Part shown: piece after piece, positions 37,357 through 46,810 of the stretch
Position numbering within the stretch: the first letter of the stretch is position 1
How the letters are laid out: each line of letters begins with the position of its first letter
Origin: Roseivivax marinus
Lineage (GTDB): Bacteria > Pseudomonadota > Alphaproteobacteria > Rhodobacterales > Rhodobacteraceae
Length of the DNA stretch: 64,000 bases
Assembly (NCBI RefSeq): GCF_900109705.1
Contig: NZ_FOAI01000009.1
Coordinates: 119,101-183,100 of the forward strand
Reading direction: 5' to 3'
Notes under the pieces: model-generated
What the model saw: the letters and a program-made list of their open reading frames with translations, nothing else
Databases searched by the model: none
Told to the model about the DNA's origin: nothing
Made by a program: the position numbers and the translations under genes

Positions 37357-38142
37357 ATGAGTGACGAATTGATTCGAACGGAGATCGACGCCCGGGGCGT
37401 GGCGCGGCTGACGCTGGCGCGCGGGGCCAAGCACAACGCGCTTTCGGCCGAGATGATGAGCCAGTTGCAGGCGGCGGCCGAGGGACTGGCCGCGGATCCG
37501 GCCGTGCGCGTGGTGGTTCTGGCGGCCGAGGGGCCGACGTTCTGCGCCGGGGGCGACCTGCGCTGGATGCAGGCGCAGCGCGAGATGGATACCGCGACCC
37601 GGCGGACCGAGAGTGCGCGGATCGCGCACGTGCTGGGCGCGCTGGCCGCGCTGCCGCAGCCGTTGATCGGACGGGTTCAGGGCAATGCCTTCGGGGGCGG
37701 GGTGGGCCTTGCCTGTGTCTGCGACGTGACGCTGGCGGTCGAGGGCGTGCGTCTTGGCATGACCGAGACGCGGCTGGGACTGATCCCGGCCAATATCGGT
37801 CCCTACGTGATCGCGCGGATGGGTGCGGCGCGGGCGCGCGAGGTGTTCATGTCGGGGCGGGTGTTCTGCGCCGACGAGGCGGTGCGGCTGGGCGTGCTGA
37901 CGCGGATTCTGCCGGTCGAGGAACTGGACTGTGCCGTCGAGGCCGAGGTCGCGCCCTATCTGTCCTGCGCGCCGGGCGCGGTGGCCGACGCCAAGCGCTT
38001 GCTCGGGGACCTCGCGGGCCGGGTCAGGGAAGAGGACGTGGCCCACGCCATCGACGCGCTTGCCGCACGATGGGAGACGGCCGAGGCCGAAGAGGGGCTC
38101 GCGGCCTTCTTCGACAAGCGCGCGCCGCGCTGGGCCGGTTGA
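37357..38142 (+). CDS. Methylglutaconyl-CoA hydratase (enoyl-CoA hydratase family)
   Basis: 261 residues, crotonase fold. Oxyanion loop segments FCAGGDLRWM and GNAFGGGVGLA are present. The second catalytic Glu is in GMTETRLGLIPANIGPYV. The first Glu position reads Gly, as in bacterial LiuC/AtuE-type methylglutaconyl- or geranoyl-CoA hydratases. It would hydrate 3-methylglutaconyl-CoA to HMG-CoA, the step between MccAB and HmgL. It is the last gene of the leucine cluster, followed by a long gene-free region. Confidence 0.86.
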   Translation: MSDELIRTEIDARGVARLTLARGAKHNALSAEMMSQLQAAAEGLAADPAVRVVVLAAEGPTFCAGGDLRWMQAQREMDTATRRTESARIAHVLGALAALPQPLIGRVQGNAFGGGVGLACVCDVTLAVEGVRLGMTETRLGLIPANIGPYVIARMGAARAREVFMSGRVFCADEAVRLGVLTRILPVEELDCAVEAEVAPYLSCAPGAVADAKRLLGDLAGRVREEDVAHAIDALAARWETAEAEEGLAAFFDKRAPRWAG

Positions 38143-38977
38143 GCGCGACCGGCGTCCGACGGAGGTGCTTGGGTCGTGGCGTGCCCGGCTTGAACCCGAG
38201 GGCGTTGGCCGCGTCTTACGCGTGGCGTCTGCGGCGTCTGCGACGTCCGGTGCGACAGGGGTGTGATCCCTGGCCTTATGCGCCCGGTGAGCGATATCGC
38301 GGGGACTTTACGCTGGTCACGGCGCGCGCTTCCGGCCTCGCGCGTCGCTGCGACGCCGGTCGCGACCTGTCCGCTCGGATAGGCGCGGCTATCCACCGGG
38401 GCGCCGGGCGTATCCCAGCGCGTGCAGATGCCGCACCGTGCCGGGCGGTAGGGTTCCAGGGACAGGCCTGCTGCTCGCCGGGTCTGTCCCCGAGGCGACG
38501 ACGGTCCTGTACGGCCAGTGGCCGTGTGCCGCATCCCACCCCGCATGAACGGGGCCAGTCCGTCGCCTCGCGTGTGCCCATCGGCCGCCGATGCCCGCGT
38601 TTGCCTCTCCGGGGCGCGGGTGACCGGCCATCCCGCCGCGGCCCGGACAGCGCCCCTGACGTCCGGGCCGCATGGCGGGCGCTTCCCGCGAGCGCGCCGG
38701 ACCTGCGATGCCTGCGTCGCACTCGACGCGCTCGTCTTCGTTCCGGGATTCACCCGACGGGACGTCGCGCCGCGCCGTTACCTGCCTTGCCCCGCATGAC
38801 CTCCCGGTCCGGTCTGCCTGCTGTCCGGGCAGGGGCGGTCCCGTGCGACCATCCGGCGCGGCGCTTCGGTTGACCCGGACCGGGGCCGGGGATAGATGAC
38901 GAACAAGTCGACATCGCCACGTGACGCCGCCCCGGGGTGCATTGCGCGCCGCCTGCGGCAGAAGGAGCCGAAACCCC
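38143..38977. other. 835-bp region without a supported gene, upstream of nuoA
   Basis: All frames on both strands give Arg/Pro/Ala-rich, low-quality translations with no recognised domain, and none has a convincing ribosome-binding site. No tRNA, RNase P, SRP or tmRNA signature was seen. The last ~110 bp contain the candidate nuoA promoter and leader. The rest may be a decayed gene or a long regulatory region. This is by far the longest empty stretch in the window. Confidence 0.6.
38870..38898 (+). promoter_or_regulatory. Candidate sigma-70-type promoter of the nuo operon
   Basis: TTGACC (38870-38875) and TAGATG (38893-38898) are separated by 17 bases, about 80 bp before the nuoA start. The -35 is good, the -10 weak. 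It is the only such pair seen in the leader, but no experimental start site is known. Confidence 0.3.
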
Positions 38978-39343
38978 GTGGAAGATATGCTTCGGGAATA
39001 CCTCCCCATCCTCGTTTTCCTGGCCATCGCCATCGCGCTCGGCCTCGTTCTCATCCTTGCTGCCGTGGTGCTGGCCGTGCGGCGGCCCGACCCCGAGAAG
39101 GTGTCGGCCTACGAGTGCGGCTTCAACGCCTTCGACGACGCGCGGATGAAGTTCGACGTGCGGTTCTACCTCGTGTCGATTCTGTTCATCATCTTCGACC
39201 TCGAGATCGCGTTCCTGTTCCCGTGGGCCGTGGGCTTCCAGCACCTCAGCGAGTTCGCGTTCTGGTCGATGATGGTATTTCTCGGCGTGCTGACGATCGG
39301 CTTCGCCTACGAATGGAAGAAGGGGGCACTCGAATGGGAGTGA
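38978..39343 (+). CDS. nuoA: NADH-quinone oxidoreductase subunit A
   Basis: 121 residues, three membrane helices (about 6-30, 64-86 and 92-112). The matrix-side loop [20 protein letters not shown] carries the conserved Cys-Gly of the quinone-site region. The start is GTG 38978 (then [13 protein letters not shown]) with AGGAG about 10 nt upstream; the ATG at 38987 has too long a spacing. The stop overlaps the nuoB start. NuoA lies in the membrane arm next to NuoH and J at the junction with the peripheral arm. Confidence 0.95.
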   Translation: MEDMLREYLPILVFLAIAIALGLVLILAAVVLAVRRPDPEKVSAYECGFNAFDDARMKFDVRFYLVSILFIIFDLEIAFLFPWAVGFQHLSEFAFWSMMVFLGVLTIGFAYEWKKGALEWE

Positions 39344-39867
39344 TGACTGGGGCGAACACCGCCGGTCCCGACCGCGAGGTGGCCACGCAGAATCTCAATC
39401 GTGAGCTCACCGACAAGGGCTTCCTGCTGACCTCGACCGAGGACATCATCAACTGGGCGCGCACCGGCTCGCTGCACTGGATGACCTTCGGCCTGGCCTG
39501 CTGCGCCGTCGAGATGATGCACACCTCGATGCCGCGTTACGATGCAGAGCGGTTCGGCGTCGCGCCGCGCGCCTCTCCGCGCCAGGCGGACCTGATGATC
39601 GTCGCGGGCACGCTGACCAACAAGATGGCGCCGGCGCTGCGCAAGGTCTACGACCAGATGCCCGAGCCGCGTTACGTGATCTCGATGGGCTCGTGCGCCA
39701 ACGGCGGCGGCTACTACCACTACAGCTATTCGGTGGTGCGTGGCTGCGACCGCGTGGTGCCGGTGGACGTCTACGTTCCGGGCTGCCCGCCGACTGCGGA
39801 GGCGCTGCTCTACGGCATCCTCGCGCTGCAGCGGAAGATCCGCCGCACCGGCACGCTGACCCGCTGA
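39334..39867 (+). CDS. nuoB: NADH-quinone oxidoreductase subunit B
   Basis: 177 residues. NuoB holds the terminal cluster N2. Its ligands are visible: the adjacent Cys56-Cys57 in [10 protein letters not shown], Cys121 in [12 protein letters not shown] and Cys151 in [14 protein letters not shown] 39334 is preceded by AGGGGG at good spacing; ATG 39343, three codons later, is an alternative. It overlaps nuoA by 10 bases. Confidence 0.97.
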   Translation: MGVMTGANTAGPDREVATQNLNRELTDKGFLLTSTEDIINWARTGSLHWMTFGLACCAVEMMHTSMPRYDAERFGVAPRASPRQADLMIVAGTLTNKMAPALRKVYDQMPEPRYVISMGSCANGGGYYHYSYSVVRGCDRVVPVDVYVPGCPPTAEALLYGILALQRKIRRTGTLTR

Positions 39868-39880
39868 GGAGACCGAGGCC

Positions 39881-40492
39881 ATGAGCACAGCCCTGAAAGA
39901 GCTAGGCGGCTTCATCGAAGCCAAGCGTCCCGACTGCGTGATCTCGTGGGAAGTGGAGCGCGGCGAGCTGACCGTGTCGGTCGCGCCGTCGAACATCCGC
40001 GGCCTGGTCGAGTTCCTCAAGACCGAGCCCACCTGCCGGTTCACGTCGCTCGTGGACATCACGGCGGTCGACTGGCCGCAGCGGGCCCGGCGCTTCGACG
40101 TGGTCTACCACTTCCTGTCGATGCACCAGAACCACCGCATCCGGCTGCGCGTGCCGATCCGCGAGGACGACACCGTGCCCTCGATCACCGGCGTGCATCC
40201 CTCGGCTAACTGGTTCGAGCGCGAGGTCTTCGACATGTTCGGGATCCTGTTCACCGGGCATCCCGACCTGCGCCGCATCCTCACCGATTACGGCTTCCGC
40301 GGGCACCCGCTGCGCAAGGACTTCCCGACCACCGGCTACACCGAGGTCCGCTACGACGAGGCGCAGAAGCGCGTGGTCTACGAGCCCGTGAGCCTGGTGC
40401 AGGAATACCGCCAGTTCGACTTCATGAGCCCGTGGGAAAGCGCCGAATACGTGCTTCCCGGCGACGAGAAGTCCGAAGAGGGCGCGAAGTGA
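39881..40492 (+). CDS. nuoC: NADH-quinone oxidoreductase subunit C
   Basis: 203 residues, the 30-kDa subunit of the peripheral arm. The signature is [23 protein letters not shown], and the N-terminal half contains [13 protein letters not shown] and [10 protein letters not shown]. It is encoded separately from NuoD, unlike the fused NuoCD of E. coli, as expected in alphaproteobacteria and mitochondria. Thirteen bases separate it from nuoB; GGAGA lies before the ATG. Confidence 0.97.
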   Translation: MSTALKELGGFIEAKRPDCVISWEVERGELTVSVAPSNIRGLVEFLKTEPTCRFTSLVDITAVDWPQRARRFDVVYHFLSMHQNHRIRLRVPIREDDTVPSITGVHPSANWFEREVFDMFGILFTGHPDLRRILTDYGFRGHPLRKDFPTTGYTEVRYDEAQKRVVYEPVSLVQEYRQFDFMSPWESAEYVLPGDEKSEEGAK

Positions 40493-40568
40493 TCCCGGCC
40501 CGCGACGTCCGCCCGGCGACGACCGGCGGCGCGCAGGCCCAAGTCCCACACATGGGGAGGCTGACGAC

Positions 40569-41792
40569 ATGATGGACGGCTCCAACCAGTTCGGCGACGT
40601 CGAAACCGGCGAACAGAAGATCCGGAACTTTAACATCAACTTCGGCCCCCAGCACCCGGCCGCGCACGGCGTGCTGCGACTGGTGCTCGAACTCGACGGC
40701 GAGATCGTCGAGCGGTGCGACCCGCATATCGGCCTGCTGCATCGCGGCACCGAGAAGCTGATGGAAAGCCGCACCTACCTGCAGAACCTGCCGTATTTCG
40801 ACCGGCTCGACTATGTCGGCACCATGAACCAGGAGCACGCCTGGTGTCTCGTCATCGAGAAGCTGACGGACACGCCGGTGCCGCGCCGCGCGCAGCTGAT
40901 CCGCGTGCTCTACTGCGAAATCGGGCGCATCCTGAACCACCTGCTGAACGTGACCACGCAGGCCATGGACGTGGGCGCGCTGACGCCGCCGCTCTGGGGC
41001 TTCGAAGAGCGCGAGAAGCTGATGATCTTCTACGAGCGCGCATCGGGCGCGCGGCTTCACGCCGCGTATTTCCGCCCCGGCGGCGTGCACCAGGATCTCC
41101 CGCCCGAGCTGATCGACGACATCGACGAGTGGTCGCGGGCCTTCCCGAAGGTGCTCGACGACATCGACGAGCTCCTGACCGAGAACCGCATCTTCAAGCA
41201 GCGCAACGCCGATGTCGGCGTCGTGACGCAGGAAGAGGCGCAGGAATGGGGCTTCTCGGGCGTCATGGTGCGCGGCTCGGGCATGGCGTGGGACCTGCGG
41301 CGCGCGCAGCCCTACGAGTGCTACGACGAGTTCGACTTCAAGATCCCCGTTGGCAAGAACGGCGACTGCTACGACCGCTACCTCATCCGCATGGAAGAGA
41401 TGCGCCAATCGATCCACATCATGCAGCAGGCCTGCGAAAAGCTGCGCCAGCCCGAGAACCAGGGCGATATCCTCGCCCGCGGCAAGGTCACGCCGCCGAA
41501 GCGCGGTGCGATGAAGACCTCGATGGAGGCGCTCATCCACCACTTCAAGCTGTATACCGAGGGCTTCCACGTTCCCGAGGGCGAGGTCTACTGCGCCGTC
41601 GAGGCGCCCAAGGGCGAGTTCGGCGTCTACCTCGTGGCAGACGGCACCAACAAGCCCTACCGCGCGAAGCTGCGGGCGCCGGGCTACCTGCACCTGCAGG
41701 CGATGGATCACGTCACCAAGAAGCACCAGCTCGCCGACGTGGCCGCCATCCTCGGGTCCATGGACATCGTGTTCGGCGAAGTCGACCGCTGA
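40569..41792 (+). CDS. nuoD: NADH-quinone oxidoreductase subunit D
   Basis: 407 residues, the 49-kDa subunit forming the quinone pocket with NuoB. Motifs: [14 protein letters not shown] at the N-terminus with the quinone-site His, [38 protein letters not shown] and the C-terminal [18 protein letters not shown]. Two adjacent Met codons follow GGGGAGG. A 76-bp gap separates it from nuoC. The next gene is not nuoE; a lipoprotein gene intervenes. Confidence 0.97.
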   Translation: MMDGSNQFGDVETGEQKIRNFNINFGPQHPAAHGVLRLVLELDGEIVERCDPHIGLLHRGTEKLMESRTYLQNLPYFDRLDYVGTMNQEHAWCLVIEKLTDTPVPRRAQLIRVLYCEIGRILNHLLNVTTQAMDVGALTPPLWGFEEREKLMIFYERASGARLHAAYFRPGGVHQDLPPELIDDIDEWSRAFPKVLDDIDELLTENRIFKQRNADVGVVTQEEAQEWGFSGVMVRGSGMAWDLRRAQPYECYDEFDFKIPVGKNGDCYDRYLIRMEEMRQSIHIMQQACEKLRQPENQGDILARGKVTPPKRGAMKTSMEALIHHFKLYTEGFHVPEGEVYCAVEAPKGEFGVYLVADGTNKPYRAKLRAPGYLHLQAMDHVTKKHQLADVAAILGSMDIVFGEVDR

Positions 41793-41841
41793 ACCGCGCC
41801 CCCGGGCGCACCGCACGAAGAAGAAGAACTGGGGACAGACC

Positions 41842-42210
41842 ATGATCCGCGCCATCCGACGCCCGACCATCCTCGGCCGCGCCGCCGCACCCGTCGCGCT
41901 TGCCGCCCTGGTGGCGGGCTGCACCATGCCGCCCGACGGCACCAACGAGCAGGACATCGCGGCCTACGATTCCGCCCTGGCCTCGATCGGCTGCAACCTG
42001 CGGACCGAGGGCGACTACCAGGCGATGGAATTGCAGACCGGCCTGACCCGCCAGCAGCTCGCCGACATGTCGGCCTACAAGGTCGAGACCGACGCCGTGC
42101 GGCGGCTCGAAGGCGGCGGATTCCGGCTCGTGGTGGGCCCTTGCGCGCCCGCGGCGCCCGCGCCGGCTGACGCGGCCCCGGCCGAGGCCGAAGCGGACAG
42201 CGCGGCCTGA
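41842..42210 (+). CDS. Putative lipoprotein encoded between nuoD and nuoE
   Basis: 122 residues. Basic N-terminus, hydrophobic core and lipobox LVAGC (lipid Cys27) mark a lipoprotein. The mature part has exactly two other cysteines, Cys51 (SIGCNLRTE) and Cys101 (VVGPCAPA), able to form a disulfide, and ends in an Ala/Pro/Glu-rich tail. GGGGACAG lies before the ATG. Rhodobacter nuo operons are known to hold unidentified frames here; this one has no assigned function. It should lie on the periplasmic side, where complex I has little exposed mass. Confidence 0.72.
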   Translation: MIRAIRRPTILGRAAAPVALAALVAGCTMPPDGTNEQDIAAYDSALASIGCNLRTEGDYQAMELQTGLTRQQLADMSAYKVETDAVRRLEGGGFRLVVGPCAPAAPAPADAAPAEAEADSAA

Positions 42211-42301
42211 TGCGCGGTGCGCGTCGCACTCTTCCGGCCCCGGCGGCCGCCGTCCTCGAGACGGCGACGCCTCGGTGCAGGAAGAGGTGGGGCGTAGCGA
42301 C

Positions 42302-42529
42302 ATGCGCACGGTCGCGGTGCTCGTGGCAGAAGGCCACGAAAGCGTGCCCGCCTCCGGCGCCAATGCCGTCTTCGGACTGCGCGGCGACGCCGGCATCTAC
42401 ATGTGTTTCCTGGCCGACACGCCGGAGCTCCAGTCCGAGCGCCAGGCCAGGATACTCGCGGTCCTGTCTGGCGATGCCGAGGATCGCGAAGTTCCGAACA
42501 TCCCTCTGGTCTGCGTGCTGACCGAATAG
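42302..42529 (+). CDS. Small hypothetical protein upstream of nuoE, 75 aa
   Basis: 75 residues starting [11 protein letters not shown]; no recognised domain. It looks like an alpha/beta mini-fold ([28 protein letters not shown], then helix [13 protein letters not shown]). No signal peptide or membrane helix. The ATG at 42302 follows a purine-rich GAGGTGGGG; an in-frame ATG at 42275 would add nine residues. It ends 8 bp before nuoE, so co-translation is likely. Confidence 0.55.
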   Translation: MRTVAVLVAEGHESVPASGANAVFGLRGDAGIYMCFLADTPELQSERQARILAVLSGDAEDREVPNIPLVCVLTE

Positions 42530-42537
42530 GACCCGAC

Positions 42538-43644
42538 ATGCTGAGACGACTGCACCACGAACAACCGCCGAGCTTCGAGTTCACCCCCGCCAACCGCGAG
42601 TGGGCCGAAGCGCAGATCACCAAGTTTCCCGAGGGCCGTCAGGCCAGCGCGATCATTCCGCTTCTGTGGCGCGCACAGGAGCAGGAAGGCTGGCTGACCC
42701 GCCCCGCGATCGAGCACGTCGCCGAGATGCTGGGCATGGCCTACATGCGGGCGCTCGAAGTGGCGACGTTCTACTTCATGTTCCAGCTCGAGCCCGTGGG
42801 CGACGTCGCGCACGTGCAGGTCTGCGGCACCACGTCGTGCATGATCTGCGGCGCCGAGGACCTCATGGAGGTCTGCAAGGAGAAGATCGCGGCGAAGCCG
42901 TTCGAACGCTCCGCCGACGGCAAGTTCTCCTGGGAAGAGGTCGAATGCCTCGGCGCCTGCGCCAACGCGCCGATGGCGCAGATCGGCAAGGATTACTACG
43001 AGGACCTCACCAAGGAACGGTTCGCGGAGATTCTCGATGAACTGGCCGCCGGCAAGGTGCCGACTCCGGGCTCGCAGATCGGCCGCTTCGCCTCCGAGCC
43101 CGCGGGCGGGATCACCAGCCTCGAGACCACGAAGGGCGACCGCACCGAGCACAACGCCTCGGTCGCGCTCGCGCTCGAGATCGGCGACACTGTCAAGCGC
43201 ATCGACGGCACCGAGGTGCCTCTCAAGGCGCCGTGGCGCGACTTCTCGCACAGCAAGGGCGATGCCGACCCCGATCCCGATGGCCCCGTGCTGGCGGGCG
43301 ATCATCCCGTGGACGAGACCGGCGCGGACAAGCGCGCGGCCCCGGTCGAGGGCGAGGGGCATCCCGAGACCTTCGAGCCGGCCGAGGAAGCAACCCCCGG
43401 CAGCAAGCCGCAACTGATGGATCAGCCGCGTGACGGCGGGGCCGACGACCTCAAGAAGATCAAGGGGATCGGTCCCAAGATCGAGGAGCTGTGCCACAGC
43501 CTCGGCATCTTCCACTACGACCAGATCGCGTCGTGGACCGACGAGGAAGTGGCGTGGGTCGATTCGAACCTCGAAGGGTTCAAGGGGCGGGTCAGCCGGG
43601 ACGAGTGGGTTCCGCAGGCTCGCGAGCTGAGCGGAAAGGGCTGA
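42538..43644 (+). CDS. nuoE: NADH-quinone oxidoreductase subunit E with C-terminal helix-hairpin-helix extension
   Basis: 368 residues, about twice the E. coli size. The NuoE core (about 1-175) binds [2Fe-2S] N1a by VCGTTSCM (Cx4C) and [10 protein letters not shown] (Cx3C). A charged linker (about 176-300) leads to a helix-hairpin-helix module (about 302-368) with [17 protein letters not shown] and [17 protein letters not shown]. Rhodobacter capsulatus NuoE is likewise long. The module is present again in the next gene. HhH modules usually bind DNA or protein; its role in complex I is unknown. Confidence 0.95.
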   Translation: MLRRLHHEQPPSFEFTPANREWAEAQITKFPEGRQASAIIPLLWRAQEQEGWLTRPAIEHVAEMLGMAYMRALEVATFYFMFQLEPVGDVAHVQVCGTTSCMICGAEDLMEVCKEKIAAKPFERSADGKFSWEEVECLGACANAPMAQIGKDYYEDLTKERFAEILDELAAGKVPTPGSQIGRFASEPAGGITSLETTKGDRTEHNASVALALEIGDTVKRIDGTEVPLKAPWRDFSHSKGDADPDPDGPVLAGDHPVDETGADKRAAPVEGEGHPETFEPAEEATPGSKPQLMDQPRDGGADDLKKIKGIGPKIEELCHSLGIFHYDQIASWTDEEVAWVDSNLEGFKGRVSRDEWVPQARELSGKG

Positions 43645-43745
43645 GACACGCGCCCCGCCGTCGTGAAACGAGACGCTGACACGGTCCCGTGCTACATAGG
43701 GATCCGGGTCCAAGTCACTGCGACGGCACGGAGAGGGAGAGAACC

Positions 43746-44624
43746 ATGAACACACAGAGCCGCATGTCCTGTCAGACGGGATGCTGGGGGCTGGCCGCGG
43801 GCGTCGCGCTCGTGGCCTTCGTCCTGATGCTCGTGGTCGGCCAGTATGGCATCATCGGCGCCGCGTTCCTCGCGGCCGTGGCCTTCGTGGTGCTGGGCTT
43901 TCTCTTCAGCATGATTTTCTGCACGCCGCTGACCAAGCCGGGCGAGGCGCCCGGACCGGGCGTGCAGGCCCGCACGTCGCGGCCCGGTGCGACCGGTGCC
44001 GCGCCGGGAACGGCCGGCGTGACCGCGGGCAGCGCGGGCGCAACGCAGGCCGCACCTTCGGCCACGGCCGGCACCGCCGCCACGGCGCCCTCGGGGGACA
44101 AGCCGGATGCCGACAAGACCGACGCCTCCGCCGACACCCAACCGCCCGCCTCGGGCGCGGCGGCGCGCGATGAAACCGGCGTGGGCCCGGCCGACACGCC
44201 CCCGGCACCGGGCGCGGCGGTGGCCGATGCCGACGCCGAGACCGGCGCGATGGTGAAGCCGTCGAAGGCTCTTCCCGGCCAGCAGGAGCTGTCCGAGCGC
44301 AAGGGCAGCTGGCGCTACGAGGGCAACGACACCACCTCGTCCGCCGCAGGCGGCGCCACCAACGGCAGCGCGGGGAGCAAGCCCACCACCATGTCGGGCC
44401 CGCGCGAGGGCGGCGCCGACGACCTCAAGAAGATCAAGGGCATCGGCCCCAAGCTCGAGGACCTGTGCCACAGCCTCGGGATCTACCATTTCGACCAGAT
44501 CGCTTCGTGGACCGACGCCGAAGTGGCGTGGGTCGACGATAACCTCGAGGGCTTCAAGGGCCGCGTGACCCGCGACGAGTGGGTGGCGCAGGCACGTGAC
44601 CTGTCGGGCGGCGGCACGAACTGA
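43746..44624 (+). CDS. Membrane protein with a NuoE-type helix-hairpin-helix C-terminus
   Basis: 292 residues. Two hydrophobic helices near the N-terminus (about 13-35 and 38-58) are followed by a ~150-residue Ala/Thr/Pro/Gly-rich disordered linker and a C-terminal HhH module (about 224-290). The module differs from that of NuoE at only ten of 66 aligned positions and is preceded by the same GGADDL. The protein would tether such a module to the inner-membrane face. GGAGAGGGAGAG precedes the ATG. No function is known. Confidence 0.78.
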   Translation: MNTQSRMSCQTGCWGLAAGVALVAFVLMLVVGQYGIIGAAFLAAVAFVVLGFLFSMIFCTPLTKPGEAPGPGVQARTSRPGATGAAPGTAGVTAGSAGATQAAPSATAGTAATAPSGDKPDADKTDASADTQPPASGAAARDETGVGPADTPPAPGAAVADADAETGAMVKPSKALPGQQELSERKGSWRYEGNDTTSSAAGGATNGSAGSKPTTMSGPREGGADDLKKIKGIGPKLEDLCHSLGIYHFDQIASWTDAEVAWVDDNLEGFKGRVTRDEWVAQARDLSGGGTN

Positions 44625-44641
44625 GACGACCGGACGACGGC

Positions 44642-44857
44642 ATGACGCGGGACGAACAGGGCAGGCGGGGGCGTACGATCGCGCTCATCATCGCGGGCAC
44701 CGGCCTGTTCTGGATCGCCGCCACCGCGCTCGGGGCGTATCTGGGGCTGACGCAGCGGACCCGGGCGCTTTTCGACCTCGCGGCCCTCGCAGGCTTCGGG
44801 TTCGCGATATACATGCTGATTGACCTCTGGCGTGCGCGCCGGAAAGACGAGGACTGA
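44642..44857 (+). CDS. DUF5337-type small membrane protein
   Basis: 71 residues: basic head ([11 protein letters not shown]), two membrane helices (about 12-34 and 42-60) and a charged tail ([11 protein letters not shown]). This matches the DUF5337 proteins seen just before nuoF in Rhodobacteraceae. It starts 17 bp after the HhH membrane gene and ends 5 bp before nuoF. The function is unknown, but conserved placement suggests a role in complex I assembly or stability. Confidence 0.72.
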   Translation: MTRDEQGRRGRTIALIIAGTGLFWIAATALGAYLGLTQRTRALFDLAALAGFGFAIYMLIDLWRARRKDED

Positions 44858-44862
44858 GACCC

Positions 44863-46146
44863 ATGCTCAAGGACGAAGACCGCATCTTCACCAACCTCTA
44901 CGGGATGCACGACCGCACGCTCGCGGGCGCCAAGATGCGCGGGCACTGGGACGGCACCGGGGACATCATCAAGCGGGGCCGCGACGCCATCGTCGACGAG
45001 ATGAAGAAGTCCGGCCTGCGCGGCCGTGGCGGCGCGGGCTTCCCCACCGGGATGAAGTGGTCCTTCATGCCCAAGGAATCCGACGGTCGGCCCGCATATC
45101 TCGTGGTCAACGCCGACGAATCCGAGCCGGGCACCTGCAAGGACCGCGAGATCATGCGTCACGACCCGCACACGCTGGTCGAGGGCTGCCTGATCGCGTC
45201 CTTCGCGATGAACGCGCACGCCTGCTACATCTACATCCGCGGCGAATACATCCGCGAGCGCGAGGCCCTGCAGGCGGCCATCGACGAGGCCTACGAGGAC
45301 GGGCTCGTGGGCCGCAACGCCGCCGGATCGGGCTGGGATTTCGACATCTACCTGACCCACGGCGCGGGCGCCTACATCTGCGGCGAGGAAACCGCCCTGA
45401 TCGAGAGCCTCGAGGGCAAGAAGGGCATGCCGCGCATGAAGCCGCCGTTCCCGGCGGGCGCGGGCCTCTACGGCTGCCCGACCACCGTGAACAACGTCGA
45501 GTCGATCGCCGTGGTGCCGACCATCCTGCGGCGCGGCGCCGACTGGTTCTCGTCCTTCGGCCGTCCGAACAACGCGGGCACCAAGGTGTTCGCCGTCTCG
45601 GGCCACGTGAACAATCCGTGCGTGGTCGAAGAGGCTATGTCGATCTCGTTCGAGGAACTGATCGACCGGCACTGCGGCGGTGTCCGCGGCGGCTGGGACA
45701 ACCTCAAGGCGGTGATCCCCGGCGGGTCGTCGGTGCCCTGCATCCGTGGCGAGAACATGCGCGATGCGATCATGGACTTCGACTGGCTGAAGGAACAGCG
45801 GTCGGGCCTCGGGACGGCGGCCGTGATCGTGATGGACAAGGACACCGACATCATCAAGGCGATCTGGCGCCTGTCGAAGTTCTACAAGCACGAAAGCTGC
45901 GGCCAGTGCACGCCCTGCCGCGAAGGCGCGGGCTGGATGATGCGCGTGATGGACCGCCTCGTGCGCGGCGACGCGGAGGTCGAGGAAATCGACATGCTGC
46001 TCGACGTCACCAAGCAGGTCGAAGGCCACACCATCTGCGCGCTGGGCGATGCGGCCGCTTGGCCGATCCAGGGTCTGATCCGCAACTTCCGCGACGAGAT
46101 CGAGGACCGCATCAAGCACAAGCGCGGGCCCATCGCGGCGGAATAA
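44863..46146 (+). CDS. nuoF: NADH-quinone oxidoreductase subunit F
   Basis: 427 residues, the NADH- and FMN-binding 51-kDa subunit. Motifs: [15 protein letters not shown] (NADH), [14 protein letters not shown] (FMN), [19 protein letters not shown], and the N3 [4Fe-4S] ligands in [11 protein letters not shown] plus the Cys in TICALG. It takes hydride from NADH and passes electrons through N3. A strong intrinsic terminator follows 25 bp after the stop, so nuoG and later genes need readthrough or their own promoter. Confidence 0.98.
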   Translation: MLKDEDRIFTNLYGMHDRTLAGAKMRGHWDGTGDIIKRGRDAIVDEMKKSGLRGRGGAGFPTGMKWSFMPKESDGRPAYLVVNADESEPGTCKDREIMRHDPHTLVEGCLIASFAMNAHACYIYIRGEYIREREALQAAIDEAYEDGLVGRNAAGSGWDFDIYLTHGAGAYICGEETALIESLEGKKGMPRMKPPFPAGAGLYGCPTTVNNVESIAVVPTILRRGADWFSSFGRPNNAGTKVFAVSGHVNNPCVVEEAMSISFEELIDRHCGGVRGGWDNLKAVIPGGSSVPCIRGENMRDAIMDFDWLKEQRSGLGTAAVIVMDKDTDIIKAIWRLSKFYKHESCGQCTPCREGAGWMMRVMDRLVRGDAEVEEIDMLLDVTKQVEGHTICALGDAAAWPIQGLIRNFRDEIEDRIKHKRGPIAAE

Positions 46147-46171
46147 CGCGGCGCTTTCTTCATCTTTCGAG

Positions 46172-46212
46172 AAACGCCCCCGCAGGATCGGCCTGCGGGG
46201 GCGTTTTGCTTT
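46172..46212 (+). terminator. Intrinsic terminator after nuoF, inside the nuo locus
   Basis: A perfect 15-bp stem (46172-46186 with 46192-46206) with a 5-base ATCGG loop, followed by TTTT-GC-TTTT starting in the stem's 3' edge. It is as strong as the gapR terminator and separates nuoA-F from nuoG-N. Confidence 0.88.
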
Positions 46213-46496
46213 TCCAGCCCCGGGCGCGGGACAAGGCCGAGGGCCGTCGCGCTGGCGAAGGTCCGCCCCCAAGACGCGGCGATTTGGTCGACGAGAGGAC
46301 CCAGCCTGGATCAAGTCCGGATGTGACATCGACAGATGGAGAGGGCCTCCGGCAAGGATCGTCGTATCGCGAGGCCGGTCGATAGCGCGGCTTTCACCGG
46401 GCGACCGGTCACCGCGGAGTCGCTCCGAGCATTCCTTTCTCCGCAGGCGCCGCACGTCACACGGGCGCATCCCCGGAACGCGAGAGCCGCACACCT
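46213..46496. other. Intergenic region before the second nuo block
   Basis: About 284 bp between the terminator and the next gene; with the terminator the gap is 350 bp. No frame here is convincing. It is the natural place for a promoter driving the nuoG-N block, but no clear -35/-10 pair could be picked. Confidence 0.5.
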
Positions 46497-46763
46497 ATGT
46501 CCAAGCGTCAGCAAGCCCTGTTCATCTTCCTCGTATGGCTCTGCGTCTATCCGGGCGTGGTGCTGCTGGCGGCGCTGGTCGGATGGCTCTTTCCCGATGC
46601 ACCGGTCTGGCTGCGGATCCTGCTTTCGACCGGTGTGACGGTGCCCTGCGTTTCGCTTGTGGTCCTGCCGTGGGTGAATAAGGTCGTCGCCAAGGCGCAA
46701 GGACAGAGCGTCGCCGAGCTCAAGCGCGCGCAGGCCAAGGCGGCCGAGCGCGCCGAGAGCTGA
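46497..46763 (+). CDS. Small two-helix membrane protein, 88 aa
   Basis: 88 residues with two hydrophobic helices (about 6-31 and 37-60; FIFLVWLCVYPGVVLLAALV, ILLSTGVTVPCVSLVVLPWV) and a basic amphipathic C-terminal helix (NKVVAKAQGQSVAELKRAQA). It resembles small inner-membrane proteins of unknown function. It is the first gene after the internal terminator and is followed by the methyltransferase after 47 bp. A role with complex I is not shown by the sequence. Confidence 0.62.
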   Translation: MSKRQQALFIFLVWLCVYPGVVLLAALVGWLFPDAPVWLRILLSTGVTVPCVSLVVLPWVNKVVAKAQGQSVAELKRAQAKAAERAES

Positions 46764-46810
46764 CGGCGGGCGACCGCGCCGGACGGGCGCAGCGCGAGGG
46801 GCAGAGCAGC

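Noticed and set aside
38070..38873. Plus-strand frame of 267 codons in the gene-free region before nuoA
   Set aside because: It starts inside the hydratase gene in another frame, is Arg/Pro/Ala-rich and matches no family pattern; it may be an accidental or decayed frame.
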